DNA of 64,000 bases from Acidomonas methanolica (GTDB lineage Bacteria > Pseudomonadota > Alphaproteobacteria > Acetobacterales > Acetobacteraceae): NCBI RefSeq assembly GCF_004346035.1, contig NZ_SLZN01000001.1:1-64000 (forward strand), given 5' to 3'. Numbering within the stretch: position 1 is the first letter of the stretch; each line of letters starts with the position of its first letter. Under the pieces are notes generated by a model, which was not told where the DNA came from, did not search any database, and was given only the letters and a program-made list of their open reading frames with translations. Of the stretch, positions 26,503 to 34,789 are shown piece by piece. Both the position numbers and the translations under genes were made by a program.

Positions 26503-27279
26503 ATGAACGATTTTCTGAAAATTTCCGGCCTCAGCGCCCGTATCGACGACAACGGCACGCCGAAGGAGATCCTCCGTGGGCTCGATCTCGTCCTCCCCAA
26601 AGGCGAGGTGCATGCCATCATGGGGCCGAACGGCTCCGGCAAGTCCACCCTGTCCTATGTCCTCGCGGGACGTGAGGATTACGAGGTCACGGTCGGCGAG
26701 GTGACGCTGGACGGCGCCGACCTCCTCGCCATGGAGCCGGACGAGCGCGCCGCCGCCGGAGTGTTCCTCGCATTCCAGACGCCGGTCGAATTGCCGGGGG
26801 TGAACAACGCCACGTTCCTGCGCACCGCCGTCAACGCCGTGCGCCGCGCGCGGGGCGAGGAGGAGCTCGACGCCGTCGCTTTCCTCAAGGCCGTCCGCGC
26901 GGAGACGAAGCGGCTGCATATGTCCGACGAGATGCTCAAGCGCAACGTGAATGTCGGGTTCTCCGGCGGCGAGAAGAAGCGCAACGAGGTGTTGCAGATG
27001 CGCATGCTTCAGCCCCGCCTGGCCATCCTCGACGAAACCGACAGCGGGCTGGACATCGACGCGCTGCGTGTCGTGGCGGACGGGGTCAACAGCCTGCGCG
27101 GTCCGGATTTCTCCGCGCTCATCATCACCCATCATCAGAGGCTGCTCGATTATATCAGCCCCGATCGTGTGCATGTCATGGCGAAGGGCCGGATCATCCA
27201 TAGCGGCGGCCCCGAGGTGGCGCGGCAGCTCGAGGCGCAGGGATACGCGAAATATCTCACGGCCGAGGCGGCGGCATGA
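26503..27279 (+). CDS. sufC: Fe-S assembly ATPase SufC
   Basis: SufC is the ABC-type ATPase of the SufBC2D complex. The 258-residue protein has Walker A GPNGSGKST, signature SGGEKKRNEV, Walker B LAILDETDSGLD and the switch histidine in IITHHQRLL. SufC-type proteins carry the SGGEKKR signature instead of LSGGQ, which separates it from transporters. ATG 26503 is preceded by a modest AAGAAG site. sufD begins within its last four bases (ATGA). Confidence 0.97.
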   Translation: MNDFLKISGLSARIDDNGTPKEILRGLDLVLPKGEVHAIMGPNGSGKSTLSYVLAGREDYEVTVGEVTLDGADLLAMEPDERAAAGVFLAFQTPVELPGVNNATFLRTAVNAVRRARGEEELDAVAFLKAVRAETKRLHMSDEMLKRNVNVGFSGGEKKRNEVLQMRMLQPRLAILDETDSGLDIDALRVVADGVNSLRGPDFSALIITHHQRLLDYISPDRVHVMAKGRIIHSGGPEVARQLEAQGYAKYLTAEAAA

Positions 27280-28505
27280 ACGCGCTCACCTCCTTTCTCA
27301 CCCGCGCCTCCGATACGGGCAGCGCCGCCATTCTGCGCAGCGAGGGGCTGCCGCACCGGCGGATGGAGGCATGGCGCTACACTTCCCTGCGCGCGCTGGA
27401 CGAGATTGCGTTCGGCGATGCGCCGGCGCTGGACGAGACCGCAGCGCGGGCGCTGTTCGACGAGCTTGCCGCCTGCGACGGGCCGCGCATCGTTTTCGTC
27501 AACGGCGTGTATAGCGCCGCCTTGTCGGAACTGCCCGTGACAGACAACGGGACGAGCGACCCCGGGACGAGCATCGTCACCATCGGCCGCGCGCCGTCGG
27601 GGGACAGCCTCGCCCATCCGCTCACCGTGCTCAACGCCGCCCTGCGGCGCGAGGGGGTGACGATCCATGTGCCGGACGGGGTGGATGCGGGGGTGATTTC
27701 CCTCATCAATCTCGGCGCGGAAACCGAGACGGGCGCGTTCTCCACCCATCTGCATCATGAGATCGTGCTGGGCGAACAGTCCCGCCTCGTGCTGCGCGAG
27801 ATTTCAGCCGGGCGCGGCGTCTATCTTTCCAATCCCTGGATGTCGGTTTCCGTCGCCTCCGGCGGCGCGCTGACCCATGTGAAGCTCCAGGAGGAAGATG
27901 ACACCGCCTTTCACCTCGCGCTGGTCACCGCGCAGGTCGCGGCGGGCGGCGCGTATGATGGATTCACGCTGACTCTGGGCGCGCGGCTGGCGCGTCACGA
28001 AGTCTGCGCGTCCCTCGACGGCGAACACGCGGCTGTCCATGTCAATGCGGCCCAGCTTCTCGGCGGCACGCGTCATGCCGATCTGACCTCGCTCATCACC
28101 CATGCCGCCCCGCATTGCGACTCTCGTCAGACGGTGAAGAATGTCGTCACCGATGCGGCCCATGCGGTGTTTCAGGGGAAGATCTGCGTCGATCGTGTGG
28201 CGCAGAAGACCGACGGCTATCAGATGAATCAGGCGCTGCTGCTCTCCGAGCGGGCGCAGATCGACAGCAAGCCGGAGTTGGAGATCTATGCCGACGACGT
28301 GAAATGCAGCCATGGCGCGACGGTCGGCGCGCTGGACGAGGATCAGCTTTTCTATCTTCGCTCCCGCGGCATTCCGGTGGATCAGGCCAGGGCGATTCTG
28401 GTGCGCGCCTTTCTGCAGGACGCGATCGAACTGGTGACGGATGACGCCCTTCGCGACTGGCTCGACAGCCGCGTCGCGCGGTGGTGGGCGAGGCGGGACG
28501 CATGA
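27276..28505 (+). CDS. sufD: Fe-S assembly protein SufD
   Basis: SufD is the SufB paralogue that completes the SufBC2D scaffold and helps iron entry. The 409-residue protein has the N-terminal GLPHRRMEAWRYTSLRAL segment and the C-terminal KCSHGATVGALDEDQLFYLR block with the conserved cysteine and histidine. Its start overlaps sufC (ATGA) and its stop overlaps sufS (ATGA). Confidence 0.96.
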   Translation: MNALTSFLTRASDTGSAAILRSEGLPHRRMEAWRYTSLRALDEIAFGDAPALDETAARALFDELAACDGPRIVFVNGVYSAALSELPVTDNGTSDPGTSIVTIGRAPSGDSLAHPLTVLNAALRREGVTIHVPDGVDAGVISLINLGAETETGAFSTHLHHEIVLGEQSRLVLREISAGRGVYLSNPWMSVSVASGGALTHVKLQEEDDTAFHLALVTAQVAAGGAYDGFTLTLGARLARHEVCASLDGEHAAVHVNAAQLLGGTRHADLTSLITHAAPHCDSRQTVKNVVTDAAHAVFQGKICVDRVAQKTDGYQMNQALLLSERAQIDSKPELEIYADDVKCSHGATVGALDEDQLFYLRSRGIPVDQARAILVRAFLQDAIELVTDDALRDWLDSRVARWWARRDA

Positions 28506-29740
28506 TGGACATGGTGACGCCCCTGCTGGATGTGGCTTCCGTCCGCGCGCGCTTTCCCATTCTGGCCGAGCGCGTGCATGGCCGTCCGCTCGTGTTTCTC
28601 GACAGCGCCGCCTCGGCCCAGAAGCCGGAGCAGGTGATCGAGGCCATGAGCGACGCGATGCGGCATTGCTACGCCAACATCCATCGCGGGCTCTACTGGA
28701 TGAGCGAGCGCACGACGGAAGCGTATGAGACGGTGCGGAGTCAGGCCGCGCGGTTTCTCGGCGCCGCGGACCGGCGGGAGATCGTCTTCACCCGCAACAG
28801 CACCGAGGCGATCAATCTCGTCGCCTATAGTTTCGGCGCATTGTTGAAGCCGGGGCAGGCGGTGCTGATCTCCGAGCTGGAGCATCACGCCAATATTGTG
28901 CCGTGGCAGATGTTGCGCGACCGCGCCGGGATCGAGCTGCGCGTCGCGCCGATCACGGATGCGGGGGATATCGACCTCGAGCGCTATGAGGCGCTGCTCG
29001 CCGACGGCAAGGTCGCGCTCGTCGCGGTGACGCACATGTCCAACGTGCTGGGCACGGTGACGCCGGCGCGCGATCTCGCGGCCATCGCGCATCGCCATGG
29101 TGCGCGCATCCTGATCGACGGTTCGCAATCGGCCGTTCACAGCCGCATCGACGTTCAGGCCCTGGACTGCGATTTCTTCGTCTGCACGGGGCACAAGCTG
29201 TACGGGCCGACCGGAATCGGTCTGCTCTGGGCGCGGTACGATCTGCTGAACGCCATGCCGCCTTTTCAGGGCGGTGGCGAGATGATCGGCACGGTCAGCT
29301 TCGAGCGGAGCACCTGGGCCGACGTGCCGCATAAATTCGAGGCGGGCACTCCGGCCATCATCGAGGTGCTGGGTCTCGGCGCGGCGCTGTCCTTTATCGA
29401 GGAACTCGGCTTCGAGGCGATCGCGGCGCATGAGGCGGCGCTGACGCGCCATGCCCTGACGGCGCTCGGCGATCTCGACTTCCTGCGGATCGTCGGGGCT
29501 CCGCTTCATCGCGGCGGGGTGATTTCCTTCCTTTGTGACGGCGCGCATCCGCATGATCTGGCCACCTTGCTCGATCAGCAGGGCATCGCCGTGCGCGCGG
29601 GGCAGCATTGCGCCGAACCCCTCCTGCGCCGTCTCGGCCTGACCGCCACCACCCGCGCGAGCTTCGGCGTCTATACGACGACGGAGGAGATCGACGCGCT
29701 GGTGCGCGGGCTGAAGCGCGCGCGCGAGATGCTGGTGTGA
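28502..29740 (+). CDS. sufS: Cysteine desulfurase SufS
   Basis: SufS is a PLP-dependent group II cysteine desulfurase that supplies persulfide sulfur to SufB. The 412-residue protein has PLP lysine K232 in CTGHKLYGPTG and active-site C370 in RAGQHCAEPLL, the short group II loop. There is no sufE or sufU in the operon, so the sulfur-accepting partner must be encoded elsewhere. ATG 28502 overlaps the sufD stop. Confidence 0.97.
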   Translation: MMDMVTPLLDVASVRARFPILAERVHGRPLVFLDSAASAQKPEQVIEAMSDAMRHCYANIHRGLYWMSERTTEAYETVRSQAARFLGAADRREIVFTRNSTEAINLVAYSFGALLKPGQAVLISELEHHANIVPWQMLRDRAGIELRVAPITDAGDIDLERYEALLADGKVALVAVTHMSNVLGTVTPARDLAAIAHRHGARILIDGSQSAVHSRIDVQALDCDFFVCTGHKLYGPTGIGLLWARYDLLNAMPPFQGGGEMIGTVSFERSTWADVPHKFEAGTPAIIEVLGLGAALSFIEELGFEAIAAHEAALTRHALTALGDLDFLRIVGAPLHRGGVISFLCDGAHPHDLATLLDQQGIAVRAGQHCAEPLLRRLGLTATTRASFGVYTTTEEIDALVRGLKRAREMLV

Positions 29741-29742
29741 GC

Positions 29743-30135
29743 ATGAAAATGGGAGCGGATGTTTTGGCGGATGATGCCACGAAATCTGAATCGCCGCTGG
29801 GCTCACTCGTCGGAAGCGCCCAGCCGGCCGGCGTGCCGGATCAGGACGCGGTGATCGCCGCGATCGCGACCGTCTATGATCCCGAAATTCCGGTGAATAT
29901 CTACGAACTCGGGCTGATCTACGCCATCGACCTGCATGAGGACGGGCGAGTCAGCATCGAGATGACGCTGACCGCTCCGAACTGCCCGAGCGCACAGGAA
30001 CTGCCGGAACAGGTGCGGGAAGCCGTGGCCAGGGTCGACGGCGTGACGGACGCGACGGTCGAGGTCGTCTGGGACCCGCCCTGGGATATGAGCCGGATGA
30101 GCGATGAGGCGCGTCTGGCCCTGAATATGTTCTGA
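29743..30135 (+). CDS. sufT: SufT-like MIP18/DUF59 Fe-S protein
   Basis: The 130-residue protein contains the MIP18/DUF59 core: VYDPEIPVNIYELGLIYAID, EMTLTAPNCPSAQELPEQVR with the conserved cysteine, and VEVVWDPPWDMSRMSDEARL. SufT proteins help mature Fe-S proteins and are usual in suf operons of bacteria with this gene order. A 30-residue flexible N-terminal extension precedes the core. It starts 2 bp after sufS; Met3 is an alternative start. Confidence 0.92.
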   Translation: MKMGADVLADDATKSESPLGSLVGSAQPAGVPDQDAVIAAIATVYDPEIPVNIYELGLIYAIDLHEDGRVSIEMTLTAPNCPSAQELPEQVREAVARVDGVTDATVEVVWDPPWDMSRMSDEARLALNMF

Positions 30136-30146
30136 AGGAACGATCC

Positions 30147-30515
30147 ATGTCGGAAACTATCGAAAAACCAGCCCCGGCGCGGAACCTGCCGCCGCTGATG
30201 ACGCTGACGGACCGCGCGGCCGAACGGCTCAAGCGGCTTTACGACGGCGCGAACAAGGGTCAGTTGCTGCGTATCGCGCTGTCCTCCCGTGGATGCTCGG
30301 GCATGTCCTACGACATGAGCTTCGTGGACGACGCGGTGGCCACGGATGAGCGCGTCGAGGATCACGGGCTGACCCTGCTCGTGGACCGCAAGGCGACGCT
30401 GTTCCTGATCGGCACCGTGATGGATTACGAGGTGAAGGAACTCGAATCGGGCTTCACCTTCAGCAACCCGAACGAAAAAGGCCGCTGCGGCTGCGGCGAG
30501 AGTTTTCACGTCTGA
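30147..30515 (+). CDS. sufA: A-type Fe-S carrier protein
   Basis: This 122-residue HesB/IscA-type protein has the three conserved cysteines of A-type carriers: one in SSRGCSGMSYDM and two in GRCGCGESF near the C-terminus. A-type carriers pass clusters from the scaffold to target enzymes. GAAGGAACGATCC gives a ribosome site before ATG 30147. It ends the suf operon, followed by a strong hairpin. SufA, IscA and ErpA cannot be separated by sequence alone; context favours SufA. Confidence 0.93.
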   Translation: MSETIEKPAPARNLPPLMTLTDRAAERLKRLYDGANKGQLLRIALSSRGCSGMSYDMSFVDDAVATDERVEDHGLTLLVDRKATLFLIGTVMDYEVKELESGFTFSNPNEKGRCGCGESFHV

Positions 30516-30542
30516 TCATCGCCAAGTCGAAAAAGTTTTTTG

Positions 30543-30564
30543 GTTCTTTTTTTCAAAAAAGAAC
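30543..30564. terminator. Bidirectional terminator between sufA and the rRNA methyltransferase
   Basis: GTTCTTTTTT and AAAAAAGAAC form a perfect 10-bp stem with T or A runs on both sides, between convergent genes. It is preceded by AAAAAGTTTTTTGG, a motif similar to that at 10763-10772. Confidence 0.85.
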
Positions 30565-30592
30565 GAGGACTTCCCCCGATCAGACGTCCCCT

Positions 30593-31894
30593 CTACGCGG
30601 CGTGCTTGCGGAGTCGCTTCGGGTCCTTCGTAAGGGCAATCACCGCTTCGACTTCGGCCGACCAGAGAAACTGGTCGACCACGGTGACGGCGACGAGCGC
30701 ATATCCCGCCTCGCGCAGCCGGGTGGCGTCTTTTTCGAGCGCACGGGGATTACAACTCACATAGACCACATCCCGCACGCCGGAACGGGCGATCTCTTCG
30801 ATCTGGCGCGGCGCGCCCGCATGAGGGGGGTCCAGCACCACGACGCGGGCGGCGGTGAGTCCACCTGCCAGAAGCGGCTGGCGGACGAGATCGCGCCGCT
30901 CCGCTTCGAGCCGATGTCCCGTCCGCGCGCGCTGGAGCGCGGCGACCGCTTCCGACACGCCTTCATAGGCGGAAACGCGCCCGCATGTGCTCAGCGGGCC
31001 GGTCAGCGTGCCACATCCCGCATAAAGCTCGACGATCATGTCCTTGCGGTTGAGCGGCGGCAGGGCGCTTAGGACCGCATCGACGATGGCGCTTTCGCCC
31101 TGGCGCGTCGCCTGAAGAAAAATACCCGGCGGCGGCGCTACGGTCAGCGGCCCGAAACTCTGCCGCACGGGCTTCAGTTGCGCGACCGTCTCGACGATTC
31201 CGGGCTGGCCGGATTTTTGCCAGGAGATGCGTGGAACGTCATGCGCGGCGGCGAAATCCGCCAGCTTGGCGCGGTCGCTGGCCGTCAGATCCTGCCCGGT
31301 GCCCAGAACGATATCCGCTCCGCTGTCAAGCAGATTGATCTGGAGCGTCGCTTCTCCCGTCACCGCCCCCAGACTGCCCAGAACGCGCCGCAACGGCTCA
31401 AGCAGCGCCGTCAATGTGGGGTCGGCGACGTGGCAAAGGGTCATGTCCACTGGCGGCCCGTTGCGCCGATGCAGCCCGATCACCATGCCGCCCGGCACCC
31501 GCGCGACGGCAAGATCGAGGCGGCGGCGCGTCATGGGAGGCGTCTGCACGGCTGTCGGCTCAGGCTGGACGATGAAGCCCGCATTCCGCAATGCAGCCTG
31601 AATCCGGGCGGTCTTCCAGTCGAGCATGGTGTCGAGACGCATCATCTGCAACGAACAACCGCCGCACGGGCCGAAGAGCGGGCAGGGAGGCGCGACGCGG
31701 GCGGGCGACGCCGCGAGAATGTCGACAATCTCGGGCGAGCCGTTCGGGGTGAGGGCAACACGCACCGTTTCACCCGGCAAAGCGCCGGGGACGAAAACGC
31801 TCCGCCCATCCAACAGGGCAATGCCATCGCCGCTCGTTCCGAGTCCGGTGATCGTCACGTCACAAACGTGCCGCTCCTGCTGGAAAAGCGCCAC
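30593..31894 (-). CDS. rlmD: 23S rRNA (uracil-5)-methyltransferase, RlmD/RumA-like
   Basis: RlmD-type enzymes methylate U1939-type uracils in 23S rRNA with SAM. The protein of about 433 residues has an N-terminal TRAM domain, the [4Fe-4S] cysteines C71, C77, C80 and C154 (CPLFGPCGGC and LCHVAD), the SAM motif ELYAGCGTLTGPL and the catalytic-cysteine motif VYVSCNPRALEKD. The start is uncertain: GTG 31894 and GTG 31918 both overlap the end of the helicase gene upstream; GTG 31894 fits the family length. It is co-transcribed with the RNA helicase, which suggests an rRNA-related pair. Confidence 0.9.
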   Translation of the reverse strand: MALFQQERHVCDVTITGLGTSGDGIALLDGRSVFVPGALPGETVRVALTPNGSPEIVDILAASPARVAPPCPLFGPCGGCSLQMMRLDTMLDWKTARIQAALRNAGFIVQPEPTAVQTPPMTRRRLDLAVARVPGGMVIGLHRRNGPPVDMTLCHVADPTLTALLEPLRRVLGSLGAVTGEATLQINLLDSGADIVLGTGQDLTASDRAKLADFAAAHDVPRISWQKSGQPGIVETVAQLKPVRQSFGPLTVAPPPGIFLQATRQGESAIVDAVLSALPPLNRKDMIVELYAGCGTLTGPLSTCGRVSAYEGVSEAVAALQRARTGHRLEAERRDLVRQPLLAGGLTAARVVVLDPPHAGAPRQIEEIARSGVRDVVYVSCNPRALEKDATRLREAGYALVAVTVVDQFLWSAEVEAVIALTKDPKRLRKHAA

Positions 31895-31904
31895 GTCCGG
31901 CTGG

Positions 31905-34058
31905 TCAGGCCTCGCCACGATGTTGCACCGGCCCCTGACGCTCGCCGTCCGCCTGCCGGACGGGGGAGCGGCGGGGCAGGAGCATGAAGGCGGGCGTCTC
32001 GCTGCCGAAACCTGTCGGGGGGGTGTGCGGATCGAATTCGACAACGGGCGTGACGGAGGCCGTGGCCTTGCCGGTTTCGCCGCGTGCGTGATTCCGCTGC
32101 GGTTCGTCGCGCCGCCGCGCGTCCGCGCGACCGTTTTCCCGGCGATCCGGTTCGCGGCGACCAGAGTCCCGGCGATCAGACTCCCGCGCGTCACGGGGCC
32201 GGCCCGCTCCACGCCGCTCGCCCCGTTTGTGGTCCCGACGCGGCGGCGCGGCATCCGGGTCGGCCCAAGGCAGGGTCTCGATGCCGTCGATCACAGGCTG
32301 CGGGATCGGCTTGCCGATCAGTGTCTCGATCGCGTCCAGCAGGGGCTTCTGGTAAGGCGTCGCCAGGCTGTAGGCATGGCCCGTCTTTCCCGCGCGGCCC
32401 GTGCGTCCGATGCGATGGACATAATCCTCGGCATGGAAGGGCAGATCGAAATTGAAGACATGCGACAATCCGCTGATGTCGATTCCTCGCGCGGCAACAT
32501 CGGAACAGACGAGAATCTTCAGTTCGCCCGCCTTGAAGCGCTCCAGCGTCTTCGTGCGGACCGATTGCGGCAGGTCGCCATGGAGATGTCCGGCGGCGAA
32601 GTGATGCTTGTGCAGCGATTTGTAGAGCACGTCCACGTCACGCTTGCGGTTGCAGAACACGATGGCGTTCTGCACGTCCTCATGGCGCAGCAATTTTCGC
32701 AAGGCGCGCCGCTTGTCGTCCTCGTCGACGACGAGCAGCCCCGATTCGATGGTCGTCGCGACGGAGGCGGAACGGGTGACGGTGATTTCTTCCGGTTCGG
32801 ACAGGAAGCGATCCGCAAGTCGCCGGATCTCCGGCGCCATGGTCGCGGAGAAGAACAGCGTCTGGCGCTCGCGCGGCAGCAGGCTGACGATCCGTTCAAT
32901 ATCCGGGATGAAGCCCATGTCGAGCATCCGGTCCGCTTCGTCGATCACCAGAAGCCGCGTCTGGTTCAGCAGAAGGCCGCCGCGATCGAAGAGATCGATA
33001 AGGCGTCCCGGCGTGGCGATCAGCACGTCGACGCCCTGATTCAGCACGGCGCGCTGATCGGCCATGCTCTCGCCGCCGATCAGCAGGGCATGGTTGAGGC
33101 GCAGGTATTTGCCGTAGGCGGTGAAATTCTCGGCCACCTGAAGCGCGAGTTCGCGGGTCGGTTCGAGAATCAGCGAGCGCGGCATCCGCGCGCGGGCGCG
33201 CGATCCGGCCAGACGCTCGAGCATGGGCAGGGTGAAGGACGCGGTCTTGCCCGTTCCGGTCTGCGCCACGCCCAGCACGTCGCGTCCTTGCAGCACGACG
33301 GGGATCGCCGCGGCCTGAATCGGCGTCGGGTGAAGATACCCTTTCTCGTCGATGGCGCGCATGACCGGCTCGGACAGGCCGAGCTGCGCGAAAAGCGGCT
33401 GATCGTCCGTGACGGATGCCTCGACCGGCGGAAGGAACGCCTCCTCTGACGGCGTCACGGTGGTTTCGGGGGGCTCTTGCACCGCGTGCGTCACAGTCTC
33501 CGGCACCGGATCGGACCGGCGCGAACGTGTCCGGCGGCGCGCGACGACGGGCTTGGGCTGATCTTCGACCTGCGGCGTCTCGACGGGGGCAACCGCCGTG
33601 CTCTCCGTCTTGCGTGGCCGGCCGCGGCGGACCGGCGTCTCGACGGTTTCGACCGACGGCTTCGCCGAGGCTTTCGACGGCCTGCCGCGGCGCGCGGGCC
33701 CGGTCTCCGTCTTCGCCGTCGTCTCCGTGCTCACCGTCTCCGCAGTCACGGGCGACGGCGCGGCGACGACCTTGCGCGGGCGTCCCCTGCCACGCTTGAC
33801 CGGCTCCGGAGCCTCGACGGACACGCTTTTCTGCACCTTGGCCTCCCGCGCCTTGGCGGCGGGTTTCGCTTTGGCGACGGCGACAGGAGCGGTTGCGGCC
33901 GCCTGACGGCCACGCCGGGGGGGCTTGGCGACCGCCTCGGACGGTGCGACATCCTCGACAGCCGCCTTGCGACGTCGGGACACGGGCGGTTTTGCAGTCG
34001 TCTTGCGCACGCGCGGGAGACGGGAAGGGCGCGCGGCTTCGGATGTCTTGGGATTCAA
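31905..34058 (-). CDS. DEAD-box RNA helicase with AT-hook-like N-terminal extension
   Basis: The 717-residue protein has a helicase core at about 220-585: Q motif (TPIQAAAIP), Walker A AQTGTGKT (265-272), DEAD 373-376, SAT 404-406 and HRIGRTGRAG. This is the RhlE/DeaD-like type that unwinds RNA in ribosome assembly or cold growth. The first 220 residues are Lys/Arg/Pro/Val-rich with AT-hook-like RGRP cores at 91-94, 124-127 and 145-148 and a degenerate RGRQ at 49-52. The tail (605-660) is full of DRR/ERR repeats. The start TTG 34058 is weak, with only GAGAG upstream; GTG at codon 17 is possible. The methyltransferase gene overlaps its end. Confidence 0.9.
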   Translation of the reverse strand: MNPKTSEAARPSRLPRVRKTTAKPPVSRRRKAAVEDVAPSEAVAKPPRRGRQAAATAPVAVAKAKPAAKAREAKVQKSVSVEAPEPVKRGRGRPRKVVAAPSPVTAETVSTETTAKTETGPARRGRPSKASAKPSVETVETPVRRGRPRKTESTAVAPVETPQVEDQPKPVVARRRTRSRRSDPVPETVTHAVQEPPETTVTPSEEAFLPPVEASVTDDQPLFAQLGLSEPVMRAIDEKGYLHPTPIQAAAIPVVLQGRDVLGVAQTGTGKTASFTLPMLERLAGSRARARMPRSLILEPTRELALQVAENFTAYGKYLRLNHALLIGGESMADQRAVLNQGVDVLIATPGRLIDLFDRGGLLLNQTRLLVIDEADRMLDMGFIPDIERIVSLLPRERQTLFFSATMAPEIRRLADRFLSEPEEITVTRSASVATTIESGLLVVDEDDKRRALRKLLRHEDVQNAIVFCNRKRDVDVLYKSLHKHHFAAGHLHGDLPQSVRTKTLERFKAGELKILVCSDVAARGIDISGLSHVFNFDLPFHAEDYVHRIGRTGRAGKTGHAYSLATPYQKPLLDAIETLIGKPIPQPVIDGIETLPWADPDAAPPRRDHKRGERRGAGRPRDARESDRRDSGRREPDRRENGRADARRRDEPQRNHARGETGKATASVTPVVEFDPHTPPTGFGSETPAFMLLPRRSPVRQADGERQGPVQHRGEA

Positions 34059-34215
34059 ACTGCTCTCGGCTATTCTGGTCAGGACGACTCGTTGTCAAAT
34101 CAAAACCGACACATGCCATGCAGGATCATGCACGCGCCGGGCTCCGCCGTGCGTTATCCTCATCCCGCCAATAAAGCAAGTTTTACGACAGAATCCTGCC
34201 GGTTCCGATGCTGCG

Positions 34216-34665
34216 TCAGGCACCCGCGAGCGACGCGCAGAGCGTCGTGAGGATTCCGAGCGCGACCATATAGACGATGCGCGTGCGGATCGTGGCGAAG
34301 GTCGCGGCCTGCGGGCGGATGGCGCGCCGCGCCGTGCGCAGCGGTCCGCGCACGATGCTGACGAAAAGCGCCGCCATGATCACGCCGAGCGCCTGCATCG
34401 CATTGATCGGCCAGGCGAGATGGGCGAATCCGCCAAGATGCAGGACGAGCCCCCAGCCGCTGAGGAGCGACACCGGAACGATATGCATGAGCGCCCGGCA
34501 ATAGCGCGAATAGATCTGGAGCAGAACGGTCTGGCGTTGAGCGCCGTCCAGCAGCGCCGTGCCGGAGCGCGCCACGAGCACGGCATTCAATCCGCCGCCG
34601 ACCCAATAGGCCATGCAGAGAAGATGCAGTGCAAGCAAGAGGCTCCATAGAATCGGCTGGATCAC
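34216..34665 (-). CDS. Small integral membrane protein, CopD-like
   Basis: The 149-residue protein has four predicted membrane segments (LLLALHLLCMAYWVGGGLNA; HIVPVSLLSGWGLVLHLGG; NAMQALGVIMAALFVSIVRG; IVYMVALGILTTLCASLAG). The H-x6-WVGG pattern in the first segment recalls CopD-type and related heme/copper membrane proteins, and similar small proteins occur widely in alphaproteobacteria. The function is unknown. It is alone between the helicase and the NAD(P)HX repair gene. Confidence 0.75.
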   Translation of the reverse strand: MIQPILWSLLLALHLLCMAYWVGGGLNAVLVARSGTALLDGAQRQTVLLQIYSRYCRALMHIVPVSLLSGWGLVLHLGGFAHLAWPINAMQALGVIMAALFVSIVRGPLRTARRAIRPQAATFATIRTRIVYMVALGILTTLCASLAGA

Positions 34666-34789
34666 GAAAAGCTCCCGGCGAGGCTGGTCGGCATGAACGG
34701 ATGCGTTTCTCCGTCGTTCCCATCGTCAACGCAATAGGGTTCCATGTTGGCGGCGCGATTTCCTGGACGCGCCTTCAGGAGAAATGACC

